A DNA stretch of 64,000 bases from Variovorax saccharolyticus (GTDB lineage Bacteria > Pseudomonadota > Gammaproteobacteria > Burkholderiales > Burkholderiaceae_C): NCBI RefSeq assembly GCF_030316765.1, contig NZ_JASZYT010000012.1:1-64000 (forward strand), written 5' to 3'. The notes under the pieces are model-generated. The model saw only the letters and a program-made list of their open reading frames with translations, was not told where the DNA came from and made no database searches. Shown here in pieces: positions 41,853 to 50,377 of this stretch. The position numbers were made by a program, and so were the translations under genes. Every line of letters begins with the position of its first letter. Position 1 is the stretch's first letter.

Positions 41853-42607
41853 CCAATCTCCTCGAGGTCAAGGGTCTCATCCGGCGTTTCGGCGGTCTGA
41901 CCGCGGTTTCGGAGGTCTCCTTCGATGTCCGCAAGGCCGAGATCTTCGGGATCATCGGACCCAACGGCGCGGGCAAGACCACGCTGTTCAACGTGATCGC
42001 CGGGCACTTTCCACCCAGTGCAGGCAGCGTCCATTTCGAAGGCGAGGACATTTCAGGCCATTCCAGCGACGAGATCGGACGACGCGGGATCGCGAGGACC
42101 TTTCAGGCGGTCCACGCTTTCCAGCAACAGTCGACCGCGGAGAACCTGCGCCGGGCGGAGGTCATTGCCAGGCGCCACAACCCGCTGCACTACTTCACGC
42201 ATCGCAGCGCGAGCGTCGCAGCAGACCTGCAGGACGTAGCCCGCTTCATTGGGCTCGACAAGCTTCTTGATGCGCCGGCAGGAAGCCTTTCCTACGGACT
42301 GCAGAAGATCCTCGGCTACGGCATGGCATTGATGGCCGCACCCAAGCTTCTGCTGATGGACGAACCTGCCGCCGGCCTGAATCCATCCGAAAAGCTCGAA
42401 GCCGGAGCTCTCATCCGGCGACTGCGCGACGAACGCGGCATCACCGTGCTTCTCGTCGAGCACGACATGCCCCTGGTGATGGGCGTGTGTGATCGCATCC
42501 TGGTGATCAATCAAGGCAAGCCGATCGCGCTTGGCACGCCTGACAGCGTGAAGGCCGACTCTGCAGTCATCGAGGCCTATCTTGGAGAAGACTATGAATT
42601 TGCTTGA
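41849..42607 (+). CDS. livG: ABC transporter ATPase LivG
   Basis: A 252-residue ATPase. Walker A is GPNGAGKTT at residues 37-45. The signature region is LSYGLQKILGYG near 150, in place of LSGGQ, as is common in LivG proteins, though the Leu after Gly is unusual. Walker B is LLLMDEPAAGLNP near 170, and the switch His lies in LVEHDMPLV near 205. It couples ATP hydrolysis to the LivHM channel. It begins within the LivM stop (ATGA) and overlaps LivF by 14 bases. Confidence 0.94.
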   Translation: MTNLLEVKGLIRRFGGLTAVSEVSFDVRKAEIFGIIGPNGAGKTTLFNVIAGHFPPSAGSVHFEGEDISGHSSDEIGRRGIARTFQAVHAFQQQSTAENLRRAEVIARRHNPLHYFTHRSASVAADLQDVARFIGLDKLLDAPAGSLSYGLQKILGYGMALMAAPKLLLMDEPAAGLNPSEKLEAGALIRRLRDERGITVLLVEHDMPLVMGVCDRILVINQGKPIALGTPDSVKADSAVIEAYLGEDYEFA

Positions 42608-43355
42608 AACTCGGGGAATCTGCGTGGACTACGGAGGTGTCCATGCGCTGCGTGACGTCTCCATCGCCATTCCGGAAAAGCGCGTCGTCGCCGTGATTGG
42701 CGCGAACGGCGCGGGCAAATCGACACTGCTCAAGACGATCGCCGGCCTGGTTCGCCAAAGCGAGGGATCGATCATGCTGGAAGGGCAGGAAATCTCGAAG
42801 CTCAGGACGCACGAACGCCTGGACCGCGGGATCGTGCTCTGCCCGGAAGGCCGCCGGCTGTTCCCGGATCTCACGGTGTACGAGAACATCCGGATGGGCG
42901 CCTACCGGATGACAAACAAGGCGCAGTTCCGCCAGCGGCTCGAGCTTCTTCATGACAGCTTCCCGCGCGTCGCGGAGCGAAGCAAGCAGGTCGCGTCGAG
43001 CCTGTCGGGCGGCGAACAGCAAATGGTGGCGATCGCGCGGGCGCTGATCAGCCAACCCCGCATCCTGATGCTGGACGAGCCGACGCTGGGCCTGGCACCC
43101 AAGTTGATCATCGAGGTCGCCCGCCTGGTCCAGACCATCAACCGCGAGGGGGTGACGGTCGTGATCGTGGAACAGAACGCGAAGCTGGCGCTGAAGATTT
43201 CCGACCACGCCTTCGTCCTCGAAACAGGCTCCGTCACCCTGCAGGGCAGCAGTGCCGATCTGCTCGCGAGCAACGAGGTCCAGAACGCCTATCTCGGTGG
43301 GGGCACGACGACGACGGGTGCGGCGGCAGTGGACGCCATCGCTGCAACCGTCTGA
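42594..43355 (+). CDS. livF: ABC transporter ATPase LivF
   Basis: A 253-residue ATPase. The ATG at 42594 has TTGGAGAAG upstream inside livG. Walker A is GANGAGKST at residues 36-44. LSGGEQQMVAIARAL is a perfect signature, MLDEPTLGLAP is Walker B, and VEQNAKLAL replaces the switch His with Gln, as usual for LivF. A short C-terminal tail of Thr, Gly and Ala (GGGTTTTGAAAVDAIAA) extends past the family end. It is the last gene of the transporter operon and converges on an MBL gene. Confidence 0.94.
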   Translation: MNLLETRGICVDYGGVHALRDVSIAIPEKRVVAVIGANGAGKSTLLKTIAGLVRQSEGSIMLEGQEISKLRTHERLDRGIVLCPEGRRLFPDLTVYENIRMGAYRMTNKAQFRQRLELLHDSFPRVAERSKQVASSLSGGEQQMVAIARALISQPRILMLDEPTLGLAPKLIIEVARLVQTINREGVTVVIVEQNAKLALKISDHAFVLETGSVTLQGSSADLLASNEVQNAYLGGGTTTTGAAAVDAIAATV

Positions 43356-43375
43356 TCAAGGCGGCCGCGTCTTGA
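43356..43375. terminator. Possible hairpin between convergent operons
   Basis: TCAAG (43356-43360) and CTTGA (43371-43375) flank a GC-rich 10-base loop immediately after the livF stop. The stem is short and there is no T-tract, but it occupies the 26-bp gap between convergent operons. Confidence 0.3.
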
Positions 43376-43381
43376 CGCACG

Positions 43382-44266
43382 TCAGGGACAGTGCACCGGC
43401 TCGAAGTCGTCGAGCCGCATGAGCTGCCCCAGGTCGTGGGCGGTCGGTGTTTCGTGCAAGGCGGTCAGTTCGACGCCCTCGAAAATGCGACGCGGGTAGA
43501 GCCGGCGAACCTTGGGGTCGTGGCCAGGAATGATTCGATCGACCGCGCCGGCAATGGCGACCAAGCGGTCATAGGAATTCAGCGCAGCGAGCACGTCGAC
43601 CATCCCAACGAAATGCTGCTTGCGCAGGAAGTTCGCATAGAAGTGACTGACGTCCGACGCCAGTACGATCCGTCCGCGCGGCGTCATGACGCTCACGGCC
43701 TGCATCCCGGGCGTATGACCTGACATCGCATGCAGGCCGATTCCGGGCAGCGGTGTCGCGTCACCGTCATGAAACTTCACTCGGTCCGCGTACGTGTTGC
43801 GCACCAGCGTCACCACGTCCTCGACATCGAACGGCGCGCGCGCTCCCCGGTCGCACATGCAGCGTCCGGTGGCGAAGCCGGCTTCAGCCTCTTGAATGTG
43901 AAAGCGGGCCTTGGTGAAACGGTCCATATTGCCCGCATGGTCATAGTGCAGGTGCGTGATGATGATGTCTTCGATTGCGCTCGGGTCGATGCCCAGGCGT
44001 GCGATGGCTTCGACAGGATCGATGGCGAGCTGCCGTCCTCGCTCGACGGCAGCACGCGCTCCAAATCCGGTGTCGACCAGCACTGTGCGATGGGCGTTTC
44101 GCAAGATCCAGAGGTTGTAGTCCAGCGGCATCGGCCCGTCGTGCACGTCACCATCCGTGAAGTTCTGACGCGCGTTGCGCGCCAGCCTGGCATAGCAAAG
44201 CGAGAAGACCTGATAGACGTCGTTCCCGCTGATCTCCTTCCCGGGAAAGGTCGATGAGGTGGCCAT
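43382..44266 (-). CDS. MBL-fold metallohydrolase, AHL-lactonase-like
   Basis: A 294-residue paralogue of the enzymes at 37882 and 62223. I chose the ATG at 44266 just after the CMD stop; the longer frame upstream runs through the CMD gene and is not real. IITHLHYDHAGNMDRF carries the HxHxDH motif. SGHTPGMQ, ASDVSHFYANFLRK and IPGHDPKVRRLYP give the remaining metal ligands. It is the last gene of the ALDH-TctC-CMD-CMD-MBL operon. Lactone hydrolysis is the likely chemistry. Confidence 0.87.
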   Translation of the reverse strand: MATSSTFPGKEISGNDVYQVFSLCYARLARNARQNFTDGDVHDGPMPLDYNLWILRNAHRTVLVDTGFGARAAVERGRQLAIDPVEAIARLGIDPSAIEDIIITHLHYDHAGNMDRFTKARFHIQEAEAGFATGRCMCDRGARAPFDVEDVVTLVRNTYADRVKFHDGDATPLPGIGLHAMSGHTPGMQAVSVMTPRGRIVLASDVSHFYANFLRKQHFVGMVDVLAALNSYDRLVAIAGAVDRIIPGHDPKVRRLYPRRIFEGVELTALHETPTAHDLGQLMRLDDFEPVHCP

Positions 44267-44271
44267 CGCGA

Positions 44272-44649
44272 TCAGGCCAGGAGCTTGCGCTCCTTCAACA
44301 CCTCCTCCGCCACCCGGAAAGCTTCCCCCGCCGCCGGCAAGCCGCAATAGACAGCCGACTGCAGGAGGATCTCCTGCAGTTCGTCGACGGTGCAACCATT
44401 GTTGAGCGCTCCCTCGACATGAACCCGCAACTGCGTCGGCCGGTTGAGGGCCGTCAGCATGGCGATGTTCAGGATGCTGCGCAGCTTCCGGTCGATGCCG
44501 GTGCGTGACCATACCCGCCCGAAGCAGACCTCCTCCGAGAACTCGTTGAGGACAATGTTGAAGCTGTTGGCCTTCTTGTCCTTGGTCTCGAGATACTGCG
44601 GCCCCATGAGTTCTCGCATGATCTGGCGGCCCGTTTCCTTGTTGTCCAT
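44272..44649 (-). CDS. Carboxymuconolactone decarboxylase (CMD) family protein
   Basis: A 125-residue protein close to 4-carboxymuconolactone decarboxylase in length and layout (GRQIMRELMGPQYLE, then FGRVWSRTGIDRKLRSILNI, LRVHVEGALNNGCTVDEL and LLQSAVYCGLPAAGEAFRVA). The His of the VHVEGALNN block and Glu of DELQEILLQ are the family's putative catalytic residues. It is very similar to the protein at 60138-60518. It lies between another CMD gene and an MBL gene. True CMD converts gamma-carboxymuconolactone to an enol-lactone; whether that is the substrate here is not shown. Confidence 0.88.
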   Translation of the reverse strand: MDNKETGRQIMRELMGPQYLETKDKKANSFNIVLNEFSEEVCFGRVWSRTGIDRKLRSILNIAMLTALNRPTQLRVHVEGALNNGCTVDELQEILLQSAVYCGLPAAGEAFRVAEEVLKERKLLA

Positions 44650-44699
44650 GACAAATCCTCTATCTACTGATTGAAAGATGTTTGACGCCTGCCGAGGAT

Positions 44700-45101
44700 T
44701 CAGCGCGCTTCAGCATTCATTTCGGCGAAGGCCTCCTTGGCGGCAATCACCGCTTCTCGGACCAACGGAACGCCGACATAGCCGACGAGGTGCAACAAGC
44801 ATTCCACCAGCTCGTCCTCGGTCCAACCCTGATTGCGCGCGAAGCGAAGATGGACCTTCAACTCTGTGGTGCGGCCGGTGGCAGCGTCGGAGACAAGCGT
44901 GACGAGTGCTCTGGTCTTGAGGTCGATGCCGGAGCGGGTCCACAGGCTGCCGAACACCAACTCCTGGGTCAGTTCGCCGAACTTCTCCATGATCGGATCG
45001 ATGTACAGATCCTGGTCGAGCTTGTCCGCATAGGCGTCGCCCACGAGCTTTCTGCGCATTGCGCGGCCCTGGGTCCGCAGCGGGCTGTGAGGCTTTGTCA
45101 T
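44700..45101 (-). CDS. Carboxymuconolactone decarboxylase (CMD) family protein, second subtype
   Basis: A 133-residue CMD protein that resembles the one at 29879-30289 more than its direct neighbour (FGSLWTRSGIDLKTRALVTL, then LKVHLRFARNQGWTEDELVE and LLHLVGYVGVPLVREAV). The ATG at 45101 overlaps the TctC stop as ATGA; a longer upstream frame runs inside TctC and is not real. Two different CMD proteins side by side in one operon suggests a hetero-complex or two sequential reactions. Confidence 0.86.
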   Translation of the reverse strand: MTKPHSPLRTQGRAMRRKLVGDAYADKLDQDLYIDPIMEKFGELTQELVFGSLWTRSGIDLKTRALVTLVSDAATGRTTELKVHLRFARNQGWTEDELVECLLHLVGYVGVPLVREAVIAAKEAFAEMNAEAR

Positions 45102-46093
45102 TCTCCGGAAACCTTGTATTTGATGACGATCGGCCGCCATTTGTCGACCTCCGATCTGACCAGTTTTTCGAACTCCTCCGGTGTGGAGGGCGCGGCCGTC
45201 ATTCCGAGCGAGGCGAGCTTCTCCACGTTGGCTCTGTCCTTCAGGATCTCGTTGACGGTCTGATTCATAGCGACGACGATCTCGCGGGGAACGCCCTTCG
45301 GGCCTTGCAACCCCGTCCACGGTTGAGACGAAAATTTGTAGCCCTCTTCCAGCAGCGTCGGCACGTTAGGCAGTGACGCGTCGCGCCGGTCGCCGAAGAC
45401 CGCCAGCACCTTGATCTGGCCCGATTGCACTTGCGGCATGTAGTTGCCAACGAGCCCCATGCCTGCGTCAAGATGGCCACCCAGCAGGTCCTGTAGCACC
45501 TGCGGCGGACCGCGATAGGGGACGATGTTGAACTCGACGCCCGCGAGGTCCTGCAGCGCGAGCTGGGTCATGTGCGAGTAAGTTCCGTTGCCGGGACTGC
45601 CCATCCTGACCGCGCCGGGATTGGCCTTCGCATAGGCGATGAACTCTTTGAAGCTGCCGATCTTCAGACTGCTGCGGACCACCAGCACCGAGGGGTCCCT
45701 GTTTGTGACGCCAATGAAACTGAAATCCGTGAGCGGATCGTAGGGCAGTGACTTGAAAGTCAATGCGTTATTGGCTGCCGGACCGGGCGTGGTCACGATG
45801 AAAGTGTAGCCATCCGGCTTCGCTCGCGCGGCTGCCGCCTGCCCGATATTGCCGGAGGCCCCGGTGCGGTTGTCGACTACGACGACGTTGCCGTACTTTC
45901 GGTGGATGCCGTCGGCGATCACCCTCGCCACCACATCGAAGCTGGAGCCCGCGGGCCATGGCACTATGAGCGTCATGGGCTTCTCCATCGGCCATTTCGC
46001 TTCGGCCCCGCACAGCGTTGCCGCGAGCAGGGCCGCGCCGACGAGCAACGCCTTGGCGGCATCGATCCTTCGTCTTGTGTCGATTCGGCCCAT
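45098..46093 (-). CDS. Bug/TctC-family periplasmic solute receptor
   Basis: A 331-residue receptor. Signal peptide AAKALLVGAALLAATLCGAEA, then MTLIVPWPAGSSFDVVARVI, VDNRTGASGNIGQAAAARAK and VPYRGPPQVLQDLLGGHLDA. It is the second gene of the ALDH operon and overlaps the CMD gene by 4 bases. Like all Bug receptors in the window it lacks a nearby TctA/TctB membrane pair. Confidence 0.93.
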   Translation of the reverse strand: MGRIDTRRRIDAAKALLVGAALLAATLCGAEAKWPMEKPMTLIVPWPAGSSFDVVARVIADGIHRKYGNVVVVDNRTGASGNIGQAAAARAKPDGYTFIVTTPGPAANNALTFKSLPYDPLTDFSFIGVTNRDPSVLVVRSSLKIGSFKEFIAYAKANPGAVRMGSPGNGTYSHMTQLALQDLAGVEFNIVPYRGPPQVLQDLLGGHLDAGMGLVGNYMPQVQSGQIKVLAVFGDRRDASLPNVPTLLEEGYKFSSQPWTGLQGPKGVPREIVVAMNQTVNEILKDRANVEKLASLGMTAAPSTPEEFEKLVRSEVDKWRPIVIKYKVSGE

Positions 46094-46123
46094 GGCGGCC
46101 TCCAGTGGAAGGTGAAGAGTGAC

Positions 46124-47578
46124 TCAGTTCAGAACAAAGAGCCGTTCCTCGGTCATGTCCCGGATCGAGAACTTCGGTCCTTCTCGGCCCATGCCGCTGT
46201 CCTTGACGCCGCCGTACGGCATCTGGTCGGAGCGCCAGCGCGAGGTGCCGTTGACAATCACGCCGCCCGTGCGGATCGTCTTGATCGCCGACAGCGCGAG
46301 ATCGAGCGAGTTGGTGTAGATGCCGCACTGCAGGCCGTAAGGGCTGTCGCTGATCGCCGCGAACAATGGCGCGATCTCGTCGTAGGCCTGGATCGTCATC
46401 GCCGGGCCAAAGATCTCGCTGCTGACCACGTCCATGTCGGGCTTGACGTTGGTGAGAATCGTGCCCGGAAGCTGGGCACCACTGCGCTTGCCGCCGCGAA
46501 GCGCCTGCGCGCCGGCGTCGACCGCGCGCCCGATCATCGCCTCCACCCGCATGGCCGCCTGCTCGTCGATGAGGGTGCCCACCTCGGTCGCGGGATCCAG
46601 CGGGTCGCCGAAGCGGATCGTGTCCATCTCGCGGCACACCGATTCGACGAAGCGCTCGTGGATCGCCTTGTGGACGAAAACGTTCTGTACCGAAACGCAA
46701 CTTTGTCCGGCCAGTGCCACCGCATTGCGTGCGCAGGCCTTTGCGGCGGCCTCGAGGTCGGCATCTCGGTGGACAAAGGTCGGTCCGACGCCGCCAAGCT
46801 CGAGCGCCACACGCTTCATTCCGATCGTGTCCCGGATCTTCTTGCCGATCGGAATCGAACCGGTGAAGCTGACGAAGTCGACACGGGCGTCGCTGACCAG
46901 CAGTGGCGCCACGGCGTCCCCGTAGATCGTGTTGACGGCACCTGGGGGCAAGCCGGCCTCCATGATCGCTTCGATCAGCATGTGAACGCACAGCGGAGCC
47001 TTCGGCGAAGGCTTGAGCACAACGCTGTTGCCCGCCGCAAGCGCCGGTCCCAGCTTGTGGATCGCCAAGTTCACAGGCCCGTTGAACGGCGTGATGGCCG
47101 CGACCACCCCAACCGGAAAGCGCATCAACATCGCGATCTTGCCGGCACCGACCGCGCTCGCATCCATCGGGACGTGCTCACCCTGGATCCGCACGGCCTC
47201 TTCGGCGCACAGGCGCAACAGATCGCTCGAGCGCTGCGCCTCGACGCGTGCATCGCGTAGCGCCTTGCCAGTCTCGAGAGTCATCGCATGCGCGATCTCT
47301 TCAGCGCGGGCGCCCACGGCGTCCGCTGCGCGTCGCAGCATCGCGGCGCGCTCGTGGCCGGGCATGTCGGCCATGGCTTTCCTTGCCTTCTGGGCGGCGT
47401 CGAGGGCGTCATCGCAATCGCGCCGGCTCGAGATGGGCGCTTGAGCCACGACGCCCCCCCGGTAGGGATCCCGCACCTCCTGGTGCTCCTGCGCGTCCCG
47501 CCATTGGCCGCCGATCTGCATGCGGATCGGTGTGGGTTCGGTGCTGGCGGCGGTTTGGCCGGTCGGAGAGATGTTCAT
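46124..47578 (-). CDS. Aldehyde dehydrogenase family protein
   Basis: A 484-residue NAD(P)-dependent aldehyde dehydrogenase. ITPFNGPVNLAIHKLGPALA includes the oxyanion Asn near 155. VSFTGSIPIGKKI is the cofactor loop near 235. The general base Glu is in ALELGGVGP near 255. The nucleophilic Cys is in LAGQSCVSVQNVF near 290. SEIFGPAMTIQAYDE and YGGVKDSGMGREGP complete the family set. It is the first gene of a five-gene operon and has a good 67-bp promoter element upstream. It would oxidise an aldehyde intermediate to its acid. Confidence 0.92.
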   Translation of the reverse strand: MNISPTGQTAASTEPTPIRMQIGGQWRDAQEHQEVRDPYRGGVVAQAPISSRRDCDDALDAAQKARKAMADMPGHERAAMLRRAADAVGARAEEIAHAMTLETGKALRDARVEAQRSSDLLRLCAEEAVRIQGEHVPMDASAVGAGKIAMLMRFPVGVVAAITPFNGPVNLAIHKLGPALAAGNSVVLKPSPKAPLCVHMLIEAIMEAGLPPGAVNTIYGDAVAPLLVSDARVDFVSFTGSIPIGKKIRDTIGMKRVALELGGVGPTFVHRDADLEAAAKACARNAVALAGQSCVSVQNVFVHKAIHERFVESVCREMDTIRFGDPLDPATEVGTLIDEQAAMRVEAMIGRAVDAGAQALRGGKRSGAQLPGTILTNVKPDMDVVSSEIFGPAMTIQAYDEIAPLFAAISDSPYGLQCGIYTNSLDLALSAIKTIRTGGVIVNGTSRWRSDQMPYGGVKDSGMGREGPKFSIRDMTEERLFVLN

Positions 47579-47648
47579 GGATTGTCTCGTTGGCTCGGCC
47601 TTGCGCGGCTGCTGCGCGACGAGGCCGTGGGTGTTGTCGTTGTGAAGC

Positions 47649-47715
47649 AGTGTAGGAATCAGCCGGATGCAGCGTCCATGGCTTTTTTCAGGAGGCGGTG
47701 TTCAGGTTTCGCGAA
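47649..47715 (-). promoter_or_regulatory. Conserved 67-bp promoter element, copy 4 (ALDH operon)
   Basis: On the minus strand: the perfect palindrome TTCGCGAA (47708-47715), the A-tract block GAAAAAAGCCATGGAC, the -35-like TGGACG (47673-47678), an 18-bp spacer and TACACT (47649-47654). It lies 71 bp upstream of the ALDH start and just beyond the LysR stop. Confidence 0.8.
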
Positions 47716-47768
47716 TGCAGCGGCGCGCACCCCCGCCGTCAGGTGCGGAGACCTGTCGCGGAGAGCCC

Positions 47769-48692
47769 TCAGCCCTGGGACGTGCCGTGCGAGGGTGTGA
47801 CCGCCATGTCGGGCCACACTTGTCTCGCTGCGGCGAGGAAGGCGCAGACCAGGGGGTCGTTGAGGCGGCTGGTCACATGGGCCATGAGGAGAGGAAATTC
47901 AGCGTGGGCGATCGGCGATGTGACGAGGACGCCCTGCTCCAGTCCCTGCCTGACATGCTCTTCGCGCATCAGCATCAGACCCACGCCAGCTTCCAGCATC
48001 GCACGACCGAGCGTCGCGTTGTCGAAGCGGGCCACGGCGTTGAGTTCCAGGCCACGCTCGTCGAAGAGTTGTCGCAGAATGGTCGAATAGGCCAGGCTGC
48101 TGTCCGTGGGGCAGATCCAAGGAAGCGCCGCTAATTCCGCCCAACTCGCACTCTCGATCTTCTGCTTCCAGGCGGCAGGGCCCGCCACCCGGAATGGGAT
48201 CGTGGTGAGCTGGTAGTACCTGAAGGCCGCGTTGGTGGGTCTGCCCAGCAGCAGGCCCACGTCGAGTTCACCGGTCTTCAGTCCCTCCTGCGCGCCGAAG
48301 GAAGGTCGTGCGCGCAGATCGACGGTGATGAGCGGGTGGGCGGCGCGCAGAGCTGCGATGACCTCGCCAATCCGGCTCGACGCCGGGTCGCTGGTCGAGC
48401 CGAGCACCAAGTGCCCTTCGATCTTGCCGTGGATCTCGCGCGCGAACGAGGTGAACAGCGTCGCTTCGTTCAACAGCGCCTTCGCCTTGCCCAACAAGAG
48501 CTGCCCGGCGCGGGTCAGTTCGAGGCTCCGATTGGTGCGGATGAAGAGCTGCGTGCCCAAGCTCTCTTCGACCGCGCGCACATGGGCGCTGGCGGCCGAC
48601 TGGCTGACATGCAGCCGCTCCGCCGCGCGCGTGAGGTGCTGTTCCTCGGCGACGGCAACGAAGGTCCGCAGCTGGACGAGATCGATCAGCAT
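47769..48692 (-). CDS. LysR-family transcriptional regulator, candidate regulator of the 67-bp elements
   Basis: A 307-residue LysR protein. I chose the ATG at 48692 (MLIDLVQLRTFVAVAEEQHL) behind AACAGGAAG. The helix-turn-helix is at about 18-40 (HLTRAAERLHVSQSAASAHV), then a linker and effector domain (LVLGSTSDPASSRIGEVIAA onward). It is divergent from the CoA-ester operon and is flanked by two copies of the 67-bp element (47649-47715 and 48756-48822). In itaconate loci of Pseudomonas and Yersinia a LysR gene also faces the operon. It is therefore the best candidate for binding TTCGYGAA sites, but the link is positional only. Confidence 0.85.
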   Translation of the reverse strand: MLIDLVQLRTFVAVAEEQHLTRAAERLHVSQSAASAHVRAVEESLGTQLFIRTNRSLELTRAGQLLLGKAKALLNEATLFTSFAREIHGKIEGHLVLGSTSDPASSRIGEVIAALRAAHPLITVDLRARPSFGAQEGLKTGELDVGLLLGRPTNAAFRYYQLTTIPFRVAGPAAWKQKIESASWAELAALPWICPTDSSLAYSTILRQLFDERGLELNAVARFDNATLGRAMLEAGVGLMLMREEHVRQGLEQGVLVTSPIAHAEFPLLMAHVTSRLNDPLVCAFLAAARQVWPDMAVTPSHGTSQG

Positions 48693-48755
48693 ATTGCTTC
48701 CTGTTGAACCTGTTTTTGTCTCCAACCGCCAATGCTACCTCTCGGCCACGGATTG

Positions 48756-48822
48756 TTCGCGAATCAAGCACGCGGAGTCCCGAAAAAAGCCATGGACCCG
48801 GTGGGGTCCTCGTTCCTAAACT
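48756..48822 (+). promoter_or_regulatory. Conserved 67-bp promoter element, copy 5 (CoA-ester operon)
   Basis: The best copy: TTCGCGAA (48756-48763) inside a longer GATTG...GAATC dyad, GAAAAAAGCCATGGAC from 48782, TGGACC (48793-48798), an 18-bp spacer and TAAACT (48817-48822). Counting from a start site near 48829, the palindrome centre is at about -69, the usual LysR primary site. Confidence 0.85.
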
Positions 48823-48887
48823 GCCTCTCACACGAAAGAAGAGACACGGGTGCGAAGCGCCTCGAGGCGAAATCCGGAGACAACACA

Positions 48888-50360
48888 GTGGCAGCATTCA
48901 ACCGACCGATGGACCTGACCGATCATCCCAGGCACCCTGCCCTCACCGGCGCACAGGGTCCTGCGGAGGACTTCGCCGCCGTCCTCGCTCGTTTCGGCTG
49001 CGGGCTCACCCTGGACCGCCTTGCCCCACCCGTACTCGCCGCCGCAAAAATGAACTTGCTGGATACGCTGGCCTGCGCAGCGGCCGGCTCAGGCGCTCCG
49101 GGTGTGGCTGAGGCGCGCAGCCTGGCCACCGAATGGGCCGGCGCGGCGCAGGCCTCGGTCCTGGTTTTTGGCGACAAGGTGCCGGCACATCATGCGGCCT
49201 GGGTCAACGGCACGATGGCGCATGCGCGCGACTACGACGACACGCACGACGCCGCCGTACTTCATGCGGGCGTGTCCGTGGTGCCGGCCGCACTCGCCGC
49301 GGCGCAGCTGCGCGGCGCGACAAGCGGGGCCGACTTCATCGCCGCGATCGCCGCCGGTCTGGAAACCATCTGCCGCCTCGGCGTCGCCACCCGCATCGGC
49401 ATCGTCGAGAGTGGTTACATGTACACCTCTTTGTTCGGGCACTTCGCAGCGACAGTTGCCGCTGGCCGTGTGCTCGGACTGGACCCGACCCAGATGGTGA
49501 ATGCCCTGGGCATCGCCTATTCGCAAGTCGCTGGCAATCACCAGGTAACGCGCGACGGCGCCCTCACAAAGCGCATGCAGCCGGGCTTCGCGGCCCAGTC
49601 CGCCCTGGTGTCGGTCCAACTCGCGCTGCGCAACGTGCGCGGGGTCCAGGCCACCTTCGAAGGCGACGACGGATTTCTTCGCGTCTACCTGCGCGACCGC
49701 TGCGACCGAGAGGCGCTGCGCGATGGGCTCGGCGAGCGATTCGAATTCACTCAGCTGAGCTACAAGCCCTATCCCTGCTGCCGCCTCAATCACAGCGCAA
49801 TCGACGCTGCCCTCGCGCTCCGTGCCGGGCACGGCATCCGCCCCGATCAGGTGAAGCGCATCCGCGTCGGGATCAACCGGCAGGCGCATGAAGCCGTCTG
49901 CACACCGATCGACGTGCGCAAGACGCCGCGCAGCATCGTCCATGCCCAATTCAGCTTGCCATACACGGTAGCGGCCGCCCTCGTGGACGGCGCTGTCCGC
50001 CTGGGTCATTTCGAACAGGGCTCGCTCGGTCGCGAGGACATCCTGGCGCTGGCGCAGCGGGTAGACCCGTACATCGACGAGGACATCGAACGCGAGTGGG
50101 GCCGCAACGTCACGCCCGCCCTGCTCCACATCGAACTCAACGACGGCTCGACGCACCGCCTGCGCATCGACCAGCCCCTGGGTCATCCCGAGCGCCCGAT
50201 GACGAGCGCCGCCATGGAGGCCAAGGCCGCCGACTGCTTTCGCGCGGCGGCCCGTCCGCTGCGCACCGATGGCGCCGCACGCCTGCGCCAATGCGTCGAC
50301 GGCCTGGAGCGCTGCGATGACGTGAGCGTGCTGGCCGGCATCCTGGAACCCACGGCATGA
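48888..50360 (+). CDS. MmgE/PrpD family protein
   Basis: A 490-residue protein of the 2-methylcitrate dehydratase / cis-aconitate decarboxylase family. I chose the GTG at 48888, which follows CCGGAGACAACACA and lies downstream of the promoter element; an upstream ATG would start before it. MNLLDTLACAAAGSG near 45, NGTMAHARDYDDTHDAAVLH near 95, YKPYPCCRLNHSAIDAALAL near 300 and VHAQFSLPYTVAAALVDG near 365 are family blocks. It is the first gene of the ten-gene operon. A homologue also lies in the itaconate locus of Pseudomonas. It probably hydrates, dehydrates or decarboxylates a branched di- or tricarboxylate. Confidence 0.87.
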   Translation: MAAFNRPMDLTDHPRHPALTGAQGPAEDFAAVLARFGCGLTLDRLAPPVLAAAKMNLLDTLACAAAGSGAPGVAEARSLATEWAGAAQASVLVFGDKVPAHHAAWVNGTMAHARDYDDTHDAAVLHAGVSVVPAALAAAQLRGATSGADFIAAIAAGLETICRLGVATRIGIVESGYMYTSLFGHFAATVAAGRVLGLDPTQMVNALGIAYSQVAGNHQVTRDGALTKRMQPGFAAQSALVSVQLALRNVRGVQATFEGDDGFLRVYLRDRCDREALRDGLGERFEFTQLSYKPYPCCRLNHSAIDAALALRAGHGIRPDQVKRIRVGINRQAHEAVCTPIDVRKTPRSIVHAQFSLPYTVAAALVDGAVRLGHFEQGSLGREDILALAQRVDPYIDEDIEREWGRNVTPALLHIELNDGSTHRLRIDQPLGHPERPMTSAAMEAKAADCFRAAARPLRTDGAARLRQCVDGLERCDDVSVLAGILEPTA

Positions 50361-50377
50361 ACGAAGGAGACAGGTCC

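Noticed and set aside
48756..48822. Sigma54 (-24/-12) promoter in the conserved element
   Set aside because: No GG-N10-GC pair with TGGCAC/TTGC spacing is present; the 18-bp spacing with TGGACC and TAAACT fits sigma70 better.
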